Shown here: positions 15,054-26,505 of the stretch, piece after piece
How positions within the stretch are numbered: position 1 is the stretch's first letter
Layout of the letters: each line of letters opens with the position of its first letter
Origin: Ricinus communis
Taxonomy: Eukaryota > Streptophyta > Magnoliopsida > Malpighiales > Euphorbiaceae
Assembly (NCBI RefSeq): GCF_019578655.1
Contig: NC_063259.1
Span: forward strand, 15,156,489 to 15,220,488
Length of the DNA: 64,000 nt
Direction: 5' to 3'
Notes under the pieces: generated by a model
Seen by the model: only the letters and a program-made list of their open reading frames with translations
What the model was told of the DNA's origin: nothing
The model's database searches: none
Translations under genes and position numbers: made by a program

Positions 15054-16019
15054 ATGGATCTGGCACCAGAAGAGCTTCAATTCTTGACAATACCAGATAT
15101 TTTAAGAGAATCAATCTCTATCCCAAAGCGTTCTCCAAAGGCATTTTATCTCATAACCCTAACCCTAATTTTCCCTCTTTCTTTTGCAATCTTAGCCCAT
15201 TCTCTTTTCACTCATCCTCTTTTATCTCAACTTGAAGATCACCCGTCTGCAGACCCATCTCAAACTCGTCATGAATGGACTCTTCTTTTGATCTTTCAGT
15301 TCTGTTATTTAATCTTTCTTTTTGCTTTCTCTCTTCTTTCTACTGCTGCTGTCGTTTTCACCGTTGCTTCTCTCTATACCTCAAAGCCTGTTTCTTTCTC
15401 TTCTACTATTTCTGCTATTCCCAAAGTTTTTAAGCGCTTGTTTGTCACTTTCTTATGGGTTTCTCTTTTGATGGTCCTGTATAACTCTGTGTTTCTTGTT
15501 TTCTTGGTTATTTTAGTTATTGCTATCGATGCCCAGAATCCCCTTTTAGTTATTTTCTCTCTGTTGGTCATTTTCTTGCTTTTCTTGGTCGTTCATGTCT
15601 ATATTACTGCACTGTGGCACTTGGCTAGTGTGGTTTCTGTTCTTGAACCACTTTATGGGGTTGCAGCTATGAAAAAGAGTTATGAGCTGTTGAAGGGAAG
15701 GATTCGTGTTGCTGTGATTCTGGTTTTTGGGTATTTAGCTATTTGTGGAGTTATTGGTGGGATTTTTGGGTCTGTTGTGGTTCATGGAGGAGACAGCTAT
15801 GGTGTTTTTACCAGAATTGTCGTTGGAGGATTTTTGGTTGGGGTTTTAGTGATTATAAATCTGGTGGGTTTGCTGGTGCAGAGTGTCTTTTACTATGTTT
15901 GCAAGAGTTATCACCATCAGGGAATTGATAAGATTGCTTTGCACGAGCATCTTGGTGGCTACCTTGGAGAATATGTGCCTCTGAAAAGCAACATTCAGAT
16001 GGAGAACTTGGATGTCTGA
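15054..16019 (+). CDS. Uncharacterised plant multi-pass membrane protein (At5g44860/At4g19950-like)
   Basis: A single open frame of 321 codons without introns. The ATG is in good context (A at -3, G at +4). Hydrophobic stretches at about residues 31-53, 76-107, 127-157, 161-195, 215-240 and 252-282 predict about six membrane passes. Between passes 4 and 5 is a conserved-looking SVLEPLYGVAAMKKSYELLK segment, and the tail (283-321) is polar. There is no classical N-terminal signal peptide; a soluble stretch of about 30 residues precedes the first pass. It resembles a plant family sometimes labelled 'polyadenylate-binding protein 1-B-binding protein', whose biochemical function I do not know. 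No catalytic motif is visible, so I assign no activity. Codon use and composition look normal. Confidence 0.85.
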   Translation: MDLAPEELQFLTIPDILRESISIPKRSPKAFYLITLTLIFPLSFAILAHSLFTHPLLSQLEDHPSADPSQTRHEWTLLLIFQFCYLIFLFAFSLLSTAAVVFTVASLYTSKPVSFSSTISAIPKVFKRLFVTFLWVSLLMVLYNSVFLVFLVILVIAIDAQNPLLVIFSLLVIFLLFLVVHVYITALWHLASVVSVLEPLYGVAAMKKSYELLKGRIRVAVILVFGYLAICGVIGGIFGSVVVHGGDSYGVFTRIVVGGFLVGVLVIINLVGLLVQSVFYYVCKSYHHQGIDKIALHEHLGGYLGEYVPLKSNIQMENLDV

Positions 16020-16137
16020 GGAGGGGAGTGCAAACGGATAAAGGATTGGCATCATTTGTAAGTTTCTATGTACGTAATCTTTGATGCAAATATGTGGAAT
16101 CATTTGATGTTAGGTACTTCTTAAATTTAGCATTTTC

Positions 16138-16143
16138 AATAAA
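16138..16143 (+). terminator. Candidate polyadenylation signal for the membrane-protein gene
   Basis: AATAAA lies 119 bp after the stop codon in an AT-rich 3' flank, as expected for a plant near-upstream element. Other weaker candidates are present. Confidence 0.4.
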
Positions 16144-19120
16144 AATTTGGAGAAGTACTTTGTTTTAGCAGTTTGTATTTTACTGAGTTTTAGGTATTAA
16201 GCTATCTCAAGTACTGAAAACTTTTGTTTGATGGTGACTTTGTATAACAGATTATTGGTACAATATAGATCTTATTTTCATGTATCTTAATGCCAATATG
16301 AGAATCATATGTTGGTTTTATGAACGGTAAAGAGCCAGATAGGGAGCTATTTCCCATCCCACCCCATTTATCTAATGCCATCTCCACAGGGAATGTAGAT
16401 TTCTGCCCTGCTCGGGGCAGATCCTGTGTGGCACCCTATCCCATTACTATGGTCTAGTTGGTTTTGTAGTTAGTTCTTGGAATGATAATTTGTATTCAGT
16501 TTGTTAGTCTTGTCCAATGAGAATTGGACTATGGGTTTACCTCCCTGTGATATTGAGATTGCCATATTTTTGTTTATTCTTTTTGTGGTATGTTTCTCTA
16601 AAGCAAGTTCCAGCAAAATTAAAATAAAATTAATAGTAAGCGGTGTCTAAAGTGAAGGCCTTTGAAGTTCTTGCTCTGTTATTAGGAAAATAGTTAGTTA
16701 GCTTTTTGTTATTGAATTCATGTTGTTTGAACTGGCTGTGGGTTCTTTCTCGAGGTTAATTGACCTGTATTCATGTTTTAGATATAGATGCATGTTGCTT
16801 CTCTGTTCCTCTTTGTTCTTGGAGTTCACATGTTTTTCTCGAGACTGCCTATGTAGAGAGAGTATTTTGGAGCTCAATTGAGATTGAGATTTTGTTCCAT
16901 TAGACCCAGTTCGGTCAGATCAGTTCCATAATCTAGCTTGCCCGGGCCGGGTTTGAAGTCTTTGGTCGGGCCGGCCGTAATGAATGATCGTTGTTCGAGA
17001 ACAAAACAAGCAGTCTGTAACACTAACAGATATACAATTTTGAAGTGTACTAGACCAGGTTGTGCTGTATTTAGCCATTTATTAGTGAGTGACCATGAGT
17101 CTCTTCGGGCTTTTAGGATTTGTTTGCTCCTGTGTCTGTGGGTGGCATTAGACATAAGTAGCTTGGTTCTTTTTCTTTCTCGTTCTTTTTTTTTAATCTT
17201 TTGTTTATAAGAATTGCTGTAGCTTCATGGAAATGTACAGACTGAGATTTATTTGCTTATGCAAGAACTCGGGATTTATTTTTTGTAGCCTTGTATTTCC
17301 ATTGCTCGGTTTCCTATTGGTCTCTTTTATTTTGCATCACTCCCTTTTCTATCTTTTACATGATAAGCTCTCTAAGATAAGGAAAGGCTAGGTTAATTGA
17401 TGGTGAGAGAATTTGTTGATTTGTTGTATGGTATGTCAGCATCCAGGTGTTTTGGTTAGAGTTGTTTACTGAAAGGTGACTGCGATGTCTGAAAGATGTA
17501 TTTCCACTTGTCTGGTACCGATCCTTTAGACCCTCTAGAAATTATCAAGTCTGTTTCATTATAAGGTGATAGAAGGAGCTTCATCTTCATACCCTTGAAG
17601 GAAGTCGACCAAAGATCAGAATTGAGGGATCAAGACATAGGGTTTCAAGCCTTTTTTAGCCGTATCTCGTATATTGTGTGTATTTCTATGTGAATCTGTG
17701 AAGTTCTTGGGCAGTACTTAGATCTGATAGTCCTGTTGCTATTTCTTTGGTTTATTTGTATTATACTTTTGCACATTCCTTTACATCTTCTACGCGGTGG
17801 AAGCTTTTTGGGCTTTCTCTTCCCTTTATTTATCTTTGGGTTCCTTGGGTTAGAAGTTAGAATATGACACAGACACTGCCTTATTACTCTTATGAATAAA
17901 GAATTGGAAAAGGAGGACACAAAGTGGTAGTTATTTCCATGAGATAATGTCTGGCAAACTCTAGTAATTGTTAAATGCATTGTTATATGTTTTAATTATT
18001 TGGCACTAACATAAGTTAAAAAGGTAAACAAGGTGAAGCTGTGCAGCCACTGGCACAAAAGGTCTCTTACAAGGGCAACTTTTGGTTCTTATAAATGCTA
18101 CCAAGTACCCTATAGTTTTGTTATGTGTATGGGATTTGGCATGTGTCATTAGCATGTTTTGTGTTAATTAATAAGTGTTTTGATTTGGTAATCTCAGGTA
18201 CCACATAAACTACCTGCTTGCATATCCCACCATTTGAGTTTCCAACAAAACAATTATTTCATGAGACTGAAAAAAAAAAAAAAAAGTAGTGAAAAATACT
18301 TTAACCGAATTATTCAAAAACTTTCAATGGTCTGAAAATATTTTATTATTCTTTTATAATACTGTTTCTTTTTATTTTATAATACTGTTTCTTTTAGGGA
18401 TAACTGTGTTGAAATTCAATTTATAGAATTGAGTTGTTATATATAATAGAGAAAATTACAAATTGGGTGCTTTAACTTTTTTGTTTTTTCTATTTTGGTG
18501 TTTAAACTATTTTTGGTTCAATTAAGTGTTTGAACCCGGTGAAAATATTCAATATAGTGTTTCTAGCCGGTTTTACAGGTTAAAGTGCTTATTTGACTTA
18601 TTTTAAAGAGTAAATTAATTTAAATATTCTTTTCCAAAATAATATCATTTTTTATTTTTATTTTTATCCATTTTGAAACTATTTTTTTAAATTCGTTTGT
18701 TCCTCAAAAGATTAAAAGAAAAAAAGTAAAATAATTTTATTTTTCTGTTTCATTCAAATAAAAATTAAAAAAATTAAATGTTATTTACTTTTTATTTTTA
18801 TTTTTATGTATTCACCTCAAAAATAAAAATAAAATATATATTTTCACTTCAAAACAATAAAAGGAAAAAAAAAAATATTAAGTGTTAAAAAAATAATTTT
18901 TAGAAGTTAAAAAATGATGAGTACATATTCTTTTAAAATGAATAAAAATTAAAAGAATTTAATCCAATATTTTCTTTAGTGCTAAAAGAAGATTTGATAG
19001 ATCATAAAAAAAAGATTAAAAAAATTTATAAAAAAGAGAAAAGAAGAAATAGAAAAAATTATAAGTAAAGATTAATAAGGAATTTAGGTCATTTTATGAG
19101 TAAAATGAATTAAATTAGGT
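16144..19120. other. Intergenic, no gene seen
   Basis: From 16.1 to 18.2 kb the sequence is less AT-rich than its surroundings and T-rich on the plus strand, like transcribed non-coding or long 3' flank. It includes a GC-rich patch (CCCGGGCCGGG near 16940). Its short open frames on both strands show no family features. From 18.4 kb it becomes AT-rich, with phrases such as AATTAAGTGTTTGAACC that recall eroded transposon ends. Confidence 0.45.
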
Positions 19121-19880
19121 AAAATGTACCAAAATTACCCTTAAATTTTAAGTTGGAACAATTAAGCTTTTACATTACATAATATGAAACAATTAGGCTC
19201 CTCTATATAACTTGGTTACAACTATTGTTAATTATTTTGTCTAAAGATACAGATAATCTCTTAAACTTTTGAATAAATATCAATTAAGCTCTTAAATTCT
19301 AAATTATAATAATTAAACCCTTAAATTAAATAATATGAAACAATTAAACCCTTTTATGCAACTTTGTTACTACTATAAATAATTATTTTTATCGATAACG
19401 ACCCAAACAAATTGACAAGCAATAGCATAAAAACACTTAGATTATAAATTCTATTTTTTTATATTTTAAAAAATGCCAAATAAAAACATAATACAAAAAT
19501 TAAAATAATTATTTTAACAAAAAAAATAAAATAAAACCTATGTGTGAAAAATAAAAGAATTAAAGATAAAATCTAGGTGTGAAAAACGAAAGGGTTTTTA
19601 TCTTTTTTCTTTTGTTGAAACAATAATTTTTTAGTTTAAGGGCTTAATTGTTCCACCTTATAGTTTAAGGATTCAAGTGAGATTTAGTCAAAATTTTAAA
19701 GGATTATTGGTACCTTTTATCAAAATAGTTAATGCCAAAAGTAATGGAATTGCATAGAGGAGTTTAATTGTTCCATATTATTTAATTTAAGGGTTTAATT
19801 ATTCCGACTTAAAATTTAAGAGCTTAATCGAGATTCGACTAAAAGTTTGAAGAGCTGTTCGTACTTTGTGCAGTTAAAAT
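19120..19880. repeat. Imperfect inverted repeat, MITE or foldback-like
   Basis: The left arm (about 19120-19400) has AACAATTAAGCTTTTACATT, AATATGAAACAATTAGGCTC and CTCTATATAAC. The right arm (about 19625-19880) repeats these as the reverse complement (GAGGAGTTTAATTGTTCCAT, then TTAAGAGCTTAATCGAGATT). The left arm also holds two diverged direct copies of the motif (near 19135 and 19290). The arms would fold into a hairpin with a loop of about 200 bp. Ends and target duplication are unclear. Confidence 0.55.
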
Positions 19881-21357
19881 TATTACTTTAATCCATAAAT
19901 CTTGTAAGACACCATAAGATATATAAAATTAGGAAATTTAAAAATTTGATTGAATAAAAAAATAATTCAAATATTGAAATAGAAAAAAATTAAAAAATTA
20001 AGACGCTGAATTTGTAATTATTCCTATATTATATCTTAATTTAAATTCAAATGACAGAATTGATTTTATATGTATATATATACTCATGCACATTCAAATG
20101 CATGGTTATTATTAATACCATCTTATTGTTTTTCTTTTTACCTATGAATACCACAAACATAATATATTCTTTTTTCACCTATCACGATCATAACTTACAC
20201 AAATTCAATTTCTAATTATTGGTACTACAATTTAAACTTTTACTTATGTATCTCCTCTTATTCTATTTTATTTTATTGAGTTTATTTAAAGTTTTGAACT
20301 AAAGTCTTAAAATTAAGGTACAAGCTCTTTATTCCTTTTTTAAAATTTAAGGATTTTAGTCTTTACCAACTTGTAAATTATTTGTTCTATTTATAATTCA
20401 TGGTTTAAGATCATTAATATTTCTTTTAATGTTAGAACCTAAAAGAAAATTAGTCAATTTGGGATAGTGCCATTTGATGTTTGATTTCTTTTTTTTTTTT
20501 TTAAAAGAAAAACTGGAATTGAGTAAGATATTAGTGATTTTCAAATAATCAAACTAAACTGCTCAATTCTCAACTACTTTGTTCCCCTCGAAGCAAGTCT
20601 ACTTCTTTAAAATTGAATTTCTTTAACTCCCTTTCAAAATAAGTGAAAAGAAGGCCACCATTAATGATGAATATGAATTGAGGAAACTTCAAAAACTTTT
20701 AAAATTAAATTTTTATAATTGTACCATAATATAAAAATCTCCTTCCAATCTGCTTCGATCTTTTTAGAGAGTTCAGATTCAAATTCAGAAATTTGAGTAT
20801 GTTTCGATCTTTTCAGACAGTTTAGATTCATAAATTCGAGTATAACGAGATGATGGGACAATGAAAATTTAATTTTTTCTTAATTTTTGTTTCATAAAAA
20901 ACTAATAATTTTTTTTAACTATAACTATTTGCAATTAACTTAAAATTTATTGAAAAAAATTAAATTAAGAATAAAAAAAATTAAAATTAGTAAAATTTAC
21001 ATGTTACATATCTTTAATAACTGCATAATAAAATAATATAACATGCTCACTTCTAATAGAATGATATTATGAAACTAGAATTAATCAATACTTAATGTTT
21101 GTAACTTTAGATTTCTTATATTTGGACTAACAAATTATATTGGTGAAGACATTAGGCACCAATCACAAATGATGTAGACAATTCTTTCGAGCAATATTTA
21201 TATATAATATGCTTGGCTTCATGTAAAAATATTTAACTAATTTTAAATAGAGAAAATCGATAAATAACTTAAAATTTCTTAGTTTCAGCTTCATCAAATT
21301 CGTAATGTTATCTTGTAACTGGAACTTGCATGTAGTTCTCCATATAATGAAGGGGAA
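19881..21357. other. Intergenic, AT-rich, no gene seen
   Basis: AT-rich flank downstream of the dienoyl-CoA reductase gene. No recognisable coding or structural feature; the minus frame at 20661-20861 has no family resemblance. Confidence 0.5.
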
Positions 21358-24039
21358 TCAAAGCTTGCTCTTTGGAACCCCAACTGGTGCATTTTTAGAC
21401 CTCTTCTCCACAACTCGAGACAGTTGCTTCACTGCATCTTTCGGAAGATGGGGAGGTTTTCTCAGCCAATCCCCTCCATCAACCACCAATATTGTTCCAT
21501 TGACATGTTTTCCTAAGGGTTCAAAGAAAACATTAAGAAGAACTCTATCATGAACTTTAAGATGCACTTTGCGTCGCAAATTTCCTTTCTTTACAGCACA
21601 AAAATATCCAGGTTTAAAAATTTCTTTTGCAGGATTGACTTGAGCTTGGTGCGCATGCATTAATATAGAGCAGAAGAAAAGGGTAATGGATAACAGGCAC
21701 TAACCTGCATCAGAAGTGAGATATAAAGCAGCCATAGCTATATCCCATTTCTCCCCCAGTTTATCTAGAGGCAACTTCTCTTTAGCTTCTCTCAAGATCT
21801 CCTCCGGTGCAAGTTTACTAAGTCCGGCAGTATCTCCAATAGGCCCTGGTGCAATCCCATTCACTTTAATATCATATTCTGTCCCCCATTCCAATGCCAA
21901 GCTTCTCGTAATGCTATCAACTGCTGCCTGTACACAATTCAGCATTTTCAAGAGATCTAATACAGCTTAAGAACCTAAAGTTCAATGTGTAGACAATTGA
22001 AACTAACCTTTGCAGCAGATACATGAATTTGATACCAAGTAGCTGTATAATGTAGAGTTGCACTTATATTTATTATTATTCCACCACCAGTAGATGGGTC
22101 CTTCCCTTGTCCCCCTTTCTTGAGATACTTAAATGCCTCATGGCACATAGTAAAAGTGCCAACAGAGTCTATGTCTATCACTGCAGAAAATAATCAAAAT
22201 TGATATAACCTACCATATCTATGGAAAGAAAGAAGCAAATTCTAATTCATAAATATGCAAGTAATCCTTCCCACCTATAACAATTATGCAAGATTCATGA
22301 CTGTGAAGCAACTACCTGTTCGGAAGCCATTAGGGGATAAATCCTCTGATGCAACAAGAAAATTGCCAGCTGCAGCATTCACAAGAATGTCAAGCCTGCC
22401 AAAATGTCTAACAGTTGATTCCAGAATTTTCACTGCATCATCTTTCTTGCGAACATCTCCTTCAAGTCCTATAGCCTGCAATGTGATCCAAATTGCATTT
22501 CTAGTCATTAATTCATAAATTAATTTAATTATCCACCTACTTAAAAATCTTGACAGTAACACTTTTTCAGCATTTCATACAGCAATCCAAGTGGTCAAGT
22601 ACCTGCCCTCCTGTAGTATAAATTGCAGGAAATTTAAATTCTAGATTCCTCTTTGCCTCACTCGGATTCAGTAATAAGGAGGAAATAAAAAAACAAGAAA
22701 AGCATTTATATACATCTGTGGAAGCATTTATAGCAATGGAATAAAGCAGCAACATTTAAGTGCAGCACTGAGTCATGAAATTACATCAGTTTAGTTATTT
22801 CATTATTATACTAGGAAGATCCTAAACTCCCCCTTTGCCTCAGTTGGATTCAGTAATAAGGAGGAAACAAAGAACAAGAAAAGCCTTTATATACATCTAT
22901 GTAAGCATTTGTAGCAAGGGAATAAAGAAGCAACATTCAAGTCCAGCACTGGGTCATAAAATTACATCAGTTTAGTTATTTCATTATTACTATATGCACT
23001 GGGAAGATCCTAGATTCCCCATTTGCCTCAGTATTCAGTGATAAGGAGGAAACAAAAAGACAAGATTTCCCTTTAGATACATCTGTGAAAGCACTTGTAG
23101 CAAGGGAAGAAAGAAGCAACATTTAAGTGCAGCACTGGGTCATATAATTGCACCAGTTTAGTTATTTCATTATTATTGTATGCAATAGGAAGATTCCAGA
23201 GTGTTAATTCTTGAGTGGAAACACTATGAACTTCTACGTCTGTTTGTTCATCATCAAATCAAAGCATAGTCAAATTCATGTTCTAACTTCTAAGAAAAAA
23301 GCAGAGTTTCTTGCTAATTGCACAGCATGATTCAGTTCTCCTCCTCTTCATGGTTCAAAAAAGCTGTCCTGGAAACGACTGACCAACTGAGATAAGAGCC
23401 ATGAAAGGGTTCATTTAGCAACACATATCACATAGGTAAAGTTATGTTCTTTTTCACCCTATTAATCTTTCTTTTTTCTTTTGGTTTCAGAAAGGAAGAT
23501 TTTAACCAAATGGGCCTTAATTATTAGAAGGATGATTCACTATGTCAAAGTGATAGAGGTAAGATCGAGGATGATTTTTGGAAAGAGTCAACTCTGGAGG
23601 CTTCAAAAGTCTCTCTAGAGTTCTTGAAATTGCATATATATATAATCTTGAACAGGGCCATCTGATAAAATCATAGAAAACCAACCCAATTGTGAGGATG
23701 GATTGCAGAACCTATTTTCATTAGTTATATGGAAGACCAGTAGTAGTACCTCAGATTTTCCTACGGTTTCTCAGCAACCAAGCATGTTAACAAAAAGATA
23801 TAACTGAACACATGCATCAATAATAAGTAACAAAAACGACAAGGGAAAATTACAGGGATTCCAAGGGAGTGAAGGGAAGCAACAGCAGAGAGAAGAACAT
23901 TTTTGCGACGACCCATGATGGCAATGGAAGCACCATGTTTACCCAATTGAAGTGATATCTCATACCCAATTCCTGAACCACCTCCCGTTATCAATGCCAC
24001 TTTTCCTTTCAGTATATCTCCTTTGAAAGGCGATTCCAT
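21358..24039 (-). CDS. SDRB: Peroxisomal 2,4-dienoyl-CoA reductase (SDR family)
   Basis: Five exons with GT-AG borders (24039-23854, 22475-22316, 22180-22008, 21927-21705, 21512-21358) total 897 nt and give 298 aa plus stop. The protein is a classical SDR fold: the NADP(H)-binding TGGGSGIG is at residues 18-25, NAAAG at 95-99, and SATLHYTATWYQIHVSAAK ends at K173, supplying the Tyr and Lys region used by this subfamily. GIAPGPIGDT is characteristic of DECR-type reductases. The C-terminal SKL is a type 1 peroxisomal targeting signal. The enzyme reduces 2,4-dienoyl-CoA with NADPH, allowing beta-oxidation of fatty acids with even-position double bonds. Exon phases are 0, 1, 0, 1 and the frame is unbroken. 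It closely matches my recall of Arabidopsis At3g12800 (SDRb). Confidence 0.95.
22640..23205. repeat. Three tandem copies of a 182-188-bp unit in DECR intron 1
   Basis: The phrase TTTGCCTCA/TTTGCCTCAG with the following CAGTAATAAGGAGGAAA starts near 22652, 22834 and 23022, spacings of 182 and 188 bp. Shared segments include ATACATCTGTG, AAGCAACATTTAAGTGCAGC and CAGTTTAGTTATTTCATTAT. The copies have many substitutions and small indels, so the triplication is not recent. It lies wholly within the 1378-bp first intron. Confidence 0.85.
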
Positions 24040-25250
24040 CGATGAATCGGTCTTTTCTTCTTCACCTTTTCTCTTTCAGAATCTCTCAATTTTTTCTTTG
24101 GACAAAGAGGTTGTTAATTCTTTTTGATTTTTTATGAGAATTTAAAGAATCTGGGGTCATTCGCCATAAGGACAACGTGAACAATGCATAGTGAGGTCCA
24201 ATTGGGTGAAAATGTCAAATGAGGCCATAAATGAGATTTTCGGTAAAAGAAGACACTACTTTAATATTTGTTTGGGGACTTTTGTGGCTAAATTACACCC
24301 ACGTCTCTAAATTTTAAGCCTGATATCACTAAATTTTTTAAATTTCAATTCATAATACTACACTTTGTAAAGTTCTACTTTAGTAACATTAAACTCCTTT
24401 CTCTTAAATTTTGTTAGCTCGACTGACGAAAAACTGACGAGGCAGTCAAAGTGGAGGTGCAACGAAAAGTGTCATATCTTTCATTACTCACTTCAATTAT
24501 ACTCTCACCCATGGTGAGCGTGTAATATATTGAACACTGAATTATGCATGCAAAATGGACCACTTTTTATGCAGCTTTTTGTCTTTTCTTTTTAAAAGTT
24601 GAAATCAATTTATTATAGTCTTTTGGACAAACAATGGTAAAATGGATAGTAAAGTTACAATGGTAATATTTTTAAATAAAAAAATTATCTATTAATAAGT
24701 AATATATTTGTTTCAATTAATCAATTCTAATACTTTGACTCAAAATTTTCTATCAACTCATTCAAAAAAGAAATACTTTCATTTTTATTTTCCTCATTAT
24801 GGATGAGAATGCAAGACATTTATATCAAATAATCAAAATTCTTCCTCTTCACAAATCAACACCATCAAATTTTTTATATTTTAGTATGGAACAAAATATG
24901 CAAAATTATGAATATCTCCCAAGTTTACCCATCGAACCATCCACCAAATTTTCCATATCCATTTTTTATGTATCTAGCGCTGGGATATTTTGGTTCATCT
25001 ATGGCAAATTATTATATGTTGAGATATTATACTCTACTGTGACTTCTGGAAATCTAAAGACTCGGAGGGAGTCAAGGAAAGATTTTGATTCTATTACCGA
25101 GCAAGAAAATACAACACGGACACATTCCATCCTAAAAGCTAAATATAATATTCCTTAGATTATTTTATATAGTTTTATTTTATGTGGTTTATTTTATGTA
25201 TTTTTATTTATATAATTTAATTCTATAATAAAATATTTGTAGTTGTAAAA
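24040..25250. other. DECR promoter region and repeat-like intergenic DNA
   Basis: About 24040-24250 is the probable leader and promoter of the reductase gene; I could not fix a TATA box. About 24290-24480 (AATTACACCCACGTCTCTAA, then GACGAGGCAGTCAAAGTGGA) looks like a piece of a dispersed plant repeat, possibly a MULE or MITE end, but I cannot prove it. The plus frame at 24799-25158 (119 codons) has no recognised domain; it could be a remnant of the accessory ORF of the neighbouring Harbinger element, but no motif supports that. Confidence 0.35.
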
Positions 25251-25345
25251 TTAACCGTTGGAAAACTATCCATTATAAAACTAGCGGTTGGAAACCTAGC
25301 CGTTGTAAAAACTATTCGTTGTAAAACTATCCACAACTAGAAATC
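25250..25345. repeat. Short interspersed CCGTTG-type repeats upstream of the Harbinger relic
   Basis: Five or so spaced copies of (A/G)(C/G)CGTTG(G/T)AAA or ACTATCCA phrases. Similar arrays occur, as I recall, near the ends of plant Harbinger elements, where they may serve as transposase-binding subterminal motifs. Confidence 0.4.
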
Positions 25346-25396
25346 TATAAGTAGTAGGCTCGACACATTGAAACAACATAATCAACATACTTCAAA

Positions 25397-26505
25397 ATGT
25401 CTCAATATCCTGATCCCTCTCATATAGAAGACGTAAAAGAAATTTTAGTCGATGAAATGATGGACGACAGTGATGAGAAAATTATTGTATTATTGGAACA
25501 GTAGTAAAGGAAACAAACATATGAAAGTTCTAATATCCTTCCATACAAGCGCAGGTATTACAATCGAAAGCGTGATATCAACACAGCTATCCGACAATTA
25601 GCGTACGGAGTGCCGGTTAACCATTACGATGAATATATAAGGATCAGTGAAACCATTATAATCAAATTTTTATCACAGTTTTGTTAATATGTGATAGAGA
25701 TTTATAGAGAATAATACTTGAGAAGGCCTAACATTAATGATGTTCAACATTTACTTCAATTGCATTCAGAGTGCCATGGCTTTTCCGACATGCTTGGTAG
25801 AATTAACTGCATGCACTGGCATTTGAGGAATTGCCCAATCGCATGGAAAGGTCTATTTACTCAAGGTGATCAAGGAGTTCCCACAATAATGCTAGAAGTA
25901 GTCGCGTCAACAAACTTATGGATATAGCATGCATTTTTTGGCGTTGCAAGGTCTAACAACGACATAAATATGCTCAATCAATCTTCACCATTTAGCAACA
26001 TATTGTAAGGAAATACTCTTGATATTCAACTTACGATAAATGGCAAACAATACAAAAAATGTATTATTTGACAGATGGCATATATCTAGAATAGGCGACT
26101 GTGGTCAAAAGTTTCACATATCCAAAAGATCAAAAGATGATCAAGTTTAAGCAAATACAAGAGCCTGCTAGAAAAGATGTCCTGCGAGCATTTGGAGTGC
26201 TCCAATCTCGTTAGGCAATTATACATGGCCCTACTCGCTTTTGACACAGAGAAAAATTGAAAGATATAATGTACACATGCATCATATTACATAATATGAT
26301 TATCGAGGATGAATGAGATGCAATAACAAATTGGGATGAAGATGATGAAAATCCTATGATTCTTCTTAGTCAAGGTCCTGTCCAAGATTTTCAATATTAC
26401 CTTCAATGAAATGCGGAAGTACGTAATTGTGAAGTACATCAACTTCGATAGGACTTGGTCGAGCATATTTGGGAACAGTTTGAAGGCAATGACAGCGATA
26501 ATTAG
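25397..26505 (+). pseudogene. Decayed PIF/Harbinger transposase (DDE nuclease)
   Basis: Several plus-strand frames together show the plant Harbinger nuclease. The clearest piece (25718-25927) has the segment around LGRINCMHWHLRNCP, WKGLFTQGDQGVPTIMLEVV and NLWI; it continues after a stop with HAFFGVARSNNDINMLNQS, and later shows AFGVLQSR and IMYTCIILHNMIIEDE before a C-terminal DLVEHIWEQFEGND. The start near 25397 is a short acidic N-terminus. Multiple in-frame stops and at least one frame change break it; some stops look like CGA-to-TGA decay. In this family the first catalytic Asp lies in the xDCMHW motif, which reads INCMHW here. Upstream (25255-25345) are repeated CCGTTGNAAAACT phrases, probably element sequence. 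Element ends were not defined. Confidence 0.8.

Noticed and set aside
16874..17210. Overlapping frames of 93 and 90 codons on opposite strands
   Set aside because: They owe their openness to a short GC-rich patch; neither has motifs or a gene-like context.
21305..22518. Plus-strand frames opposite the DECR exons
   Set aside because: Antisense shadows of exons 2, 4 and 5 of the reductase gene.
22640..23205. CRISPR-like regularly spaced repeats
   Set aside because: The units are tandem, about 185 bp and diverged, in a plant intron; there are no short conserved repeats with unique spacers anywhere in the window.
24799..25158. A 119-codon plus-strand gene
   Set aside because: No recognisable domain and no splice or promoter context; it may be a Harbinger accessory ORF remnant, but no motif supports that.
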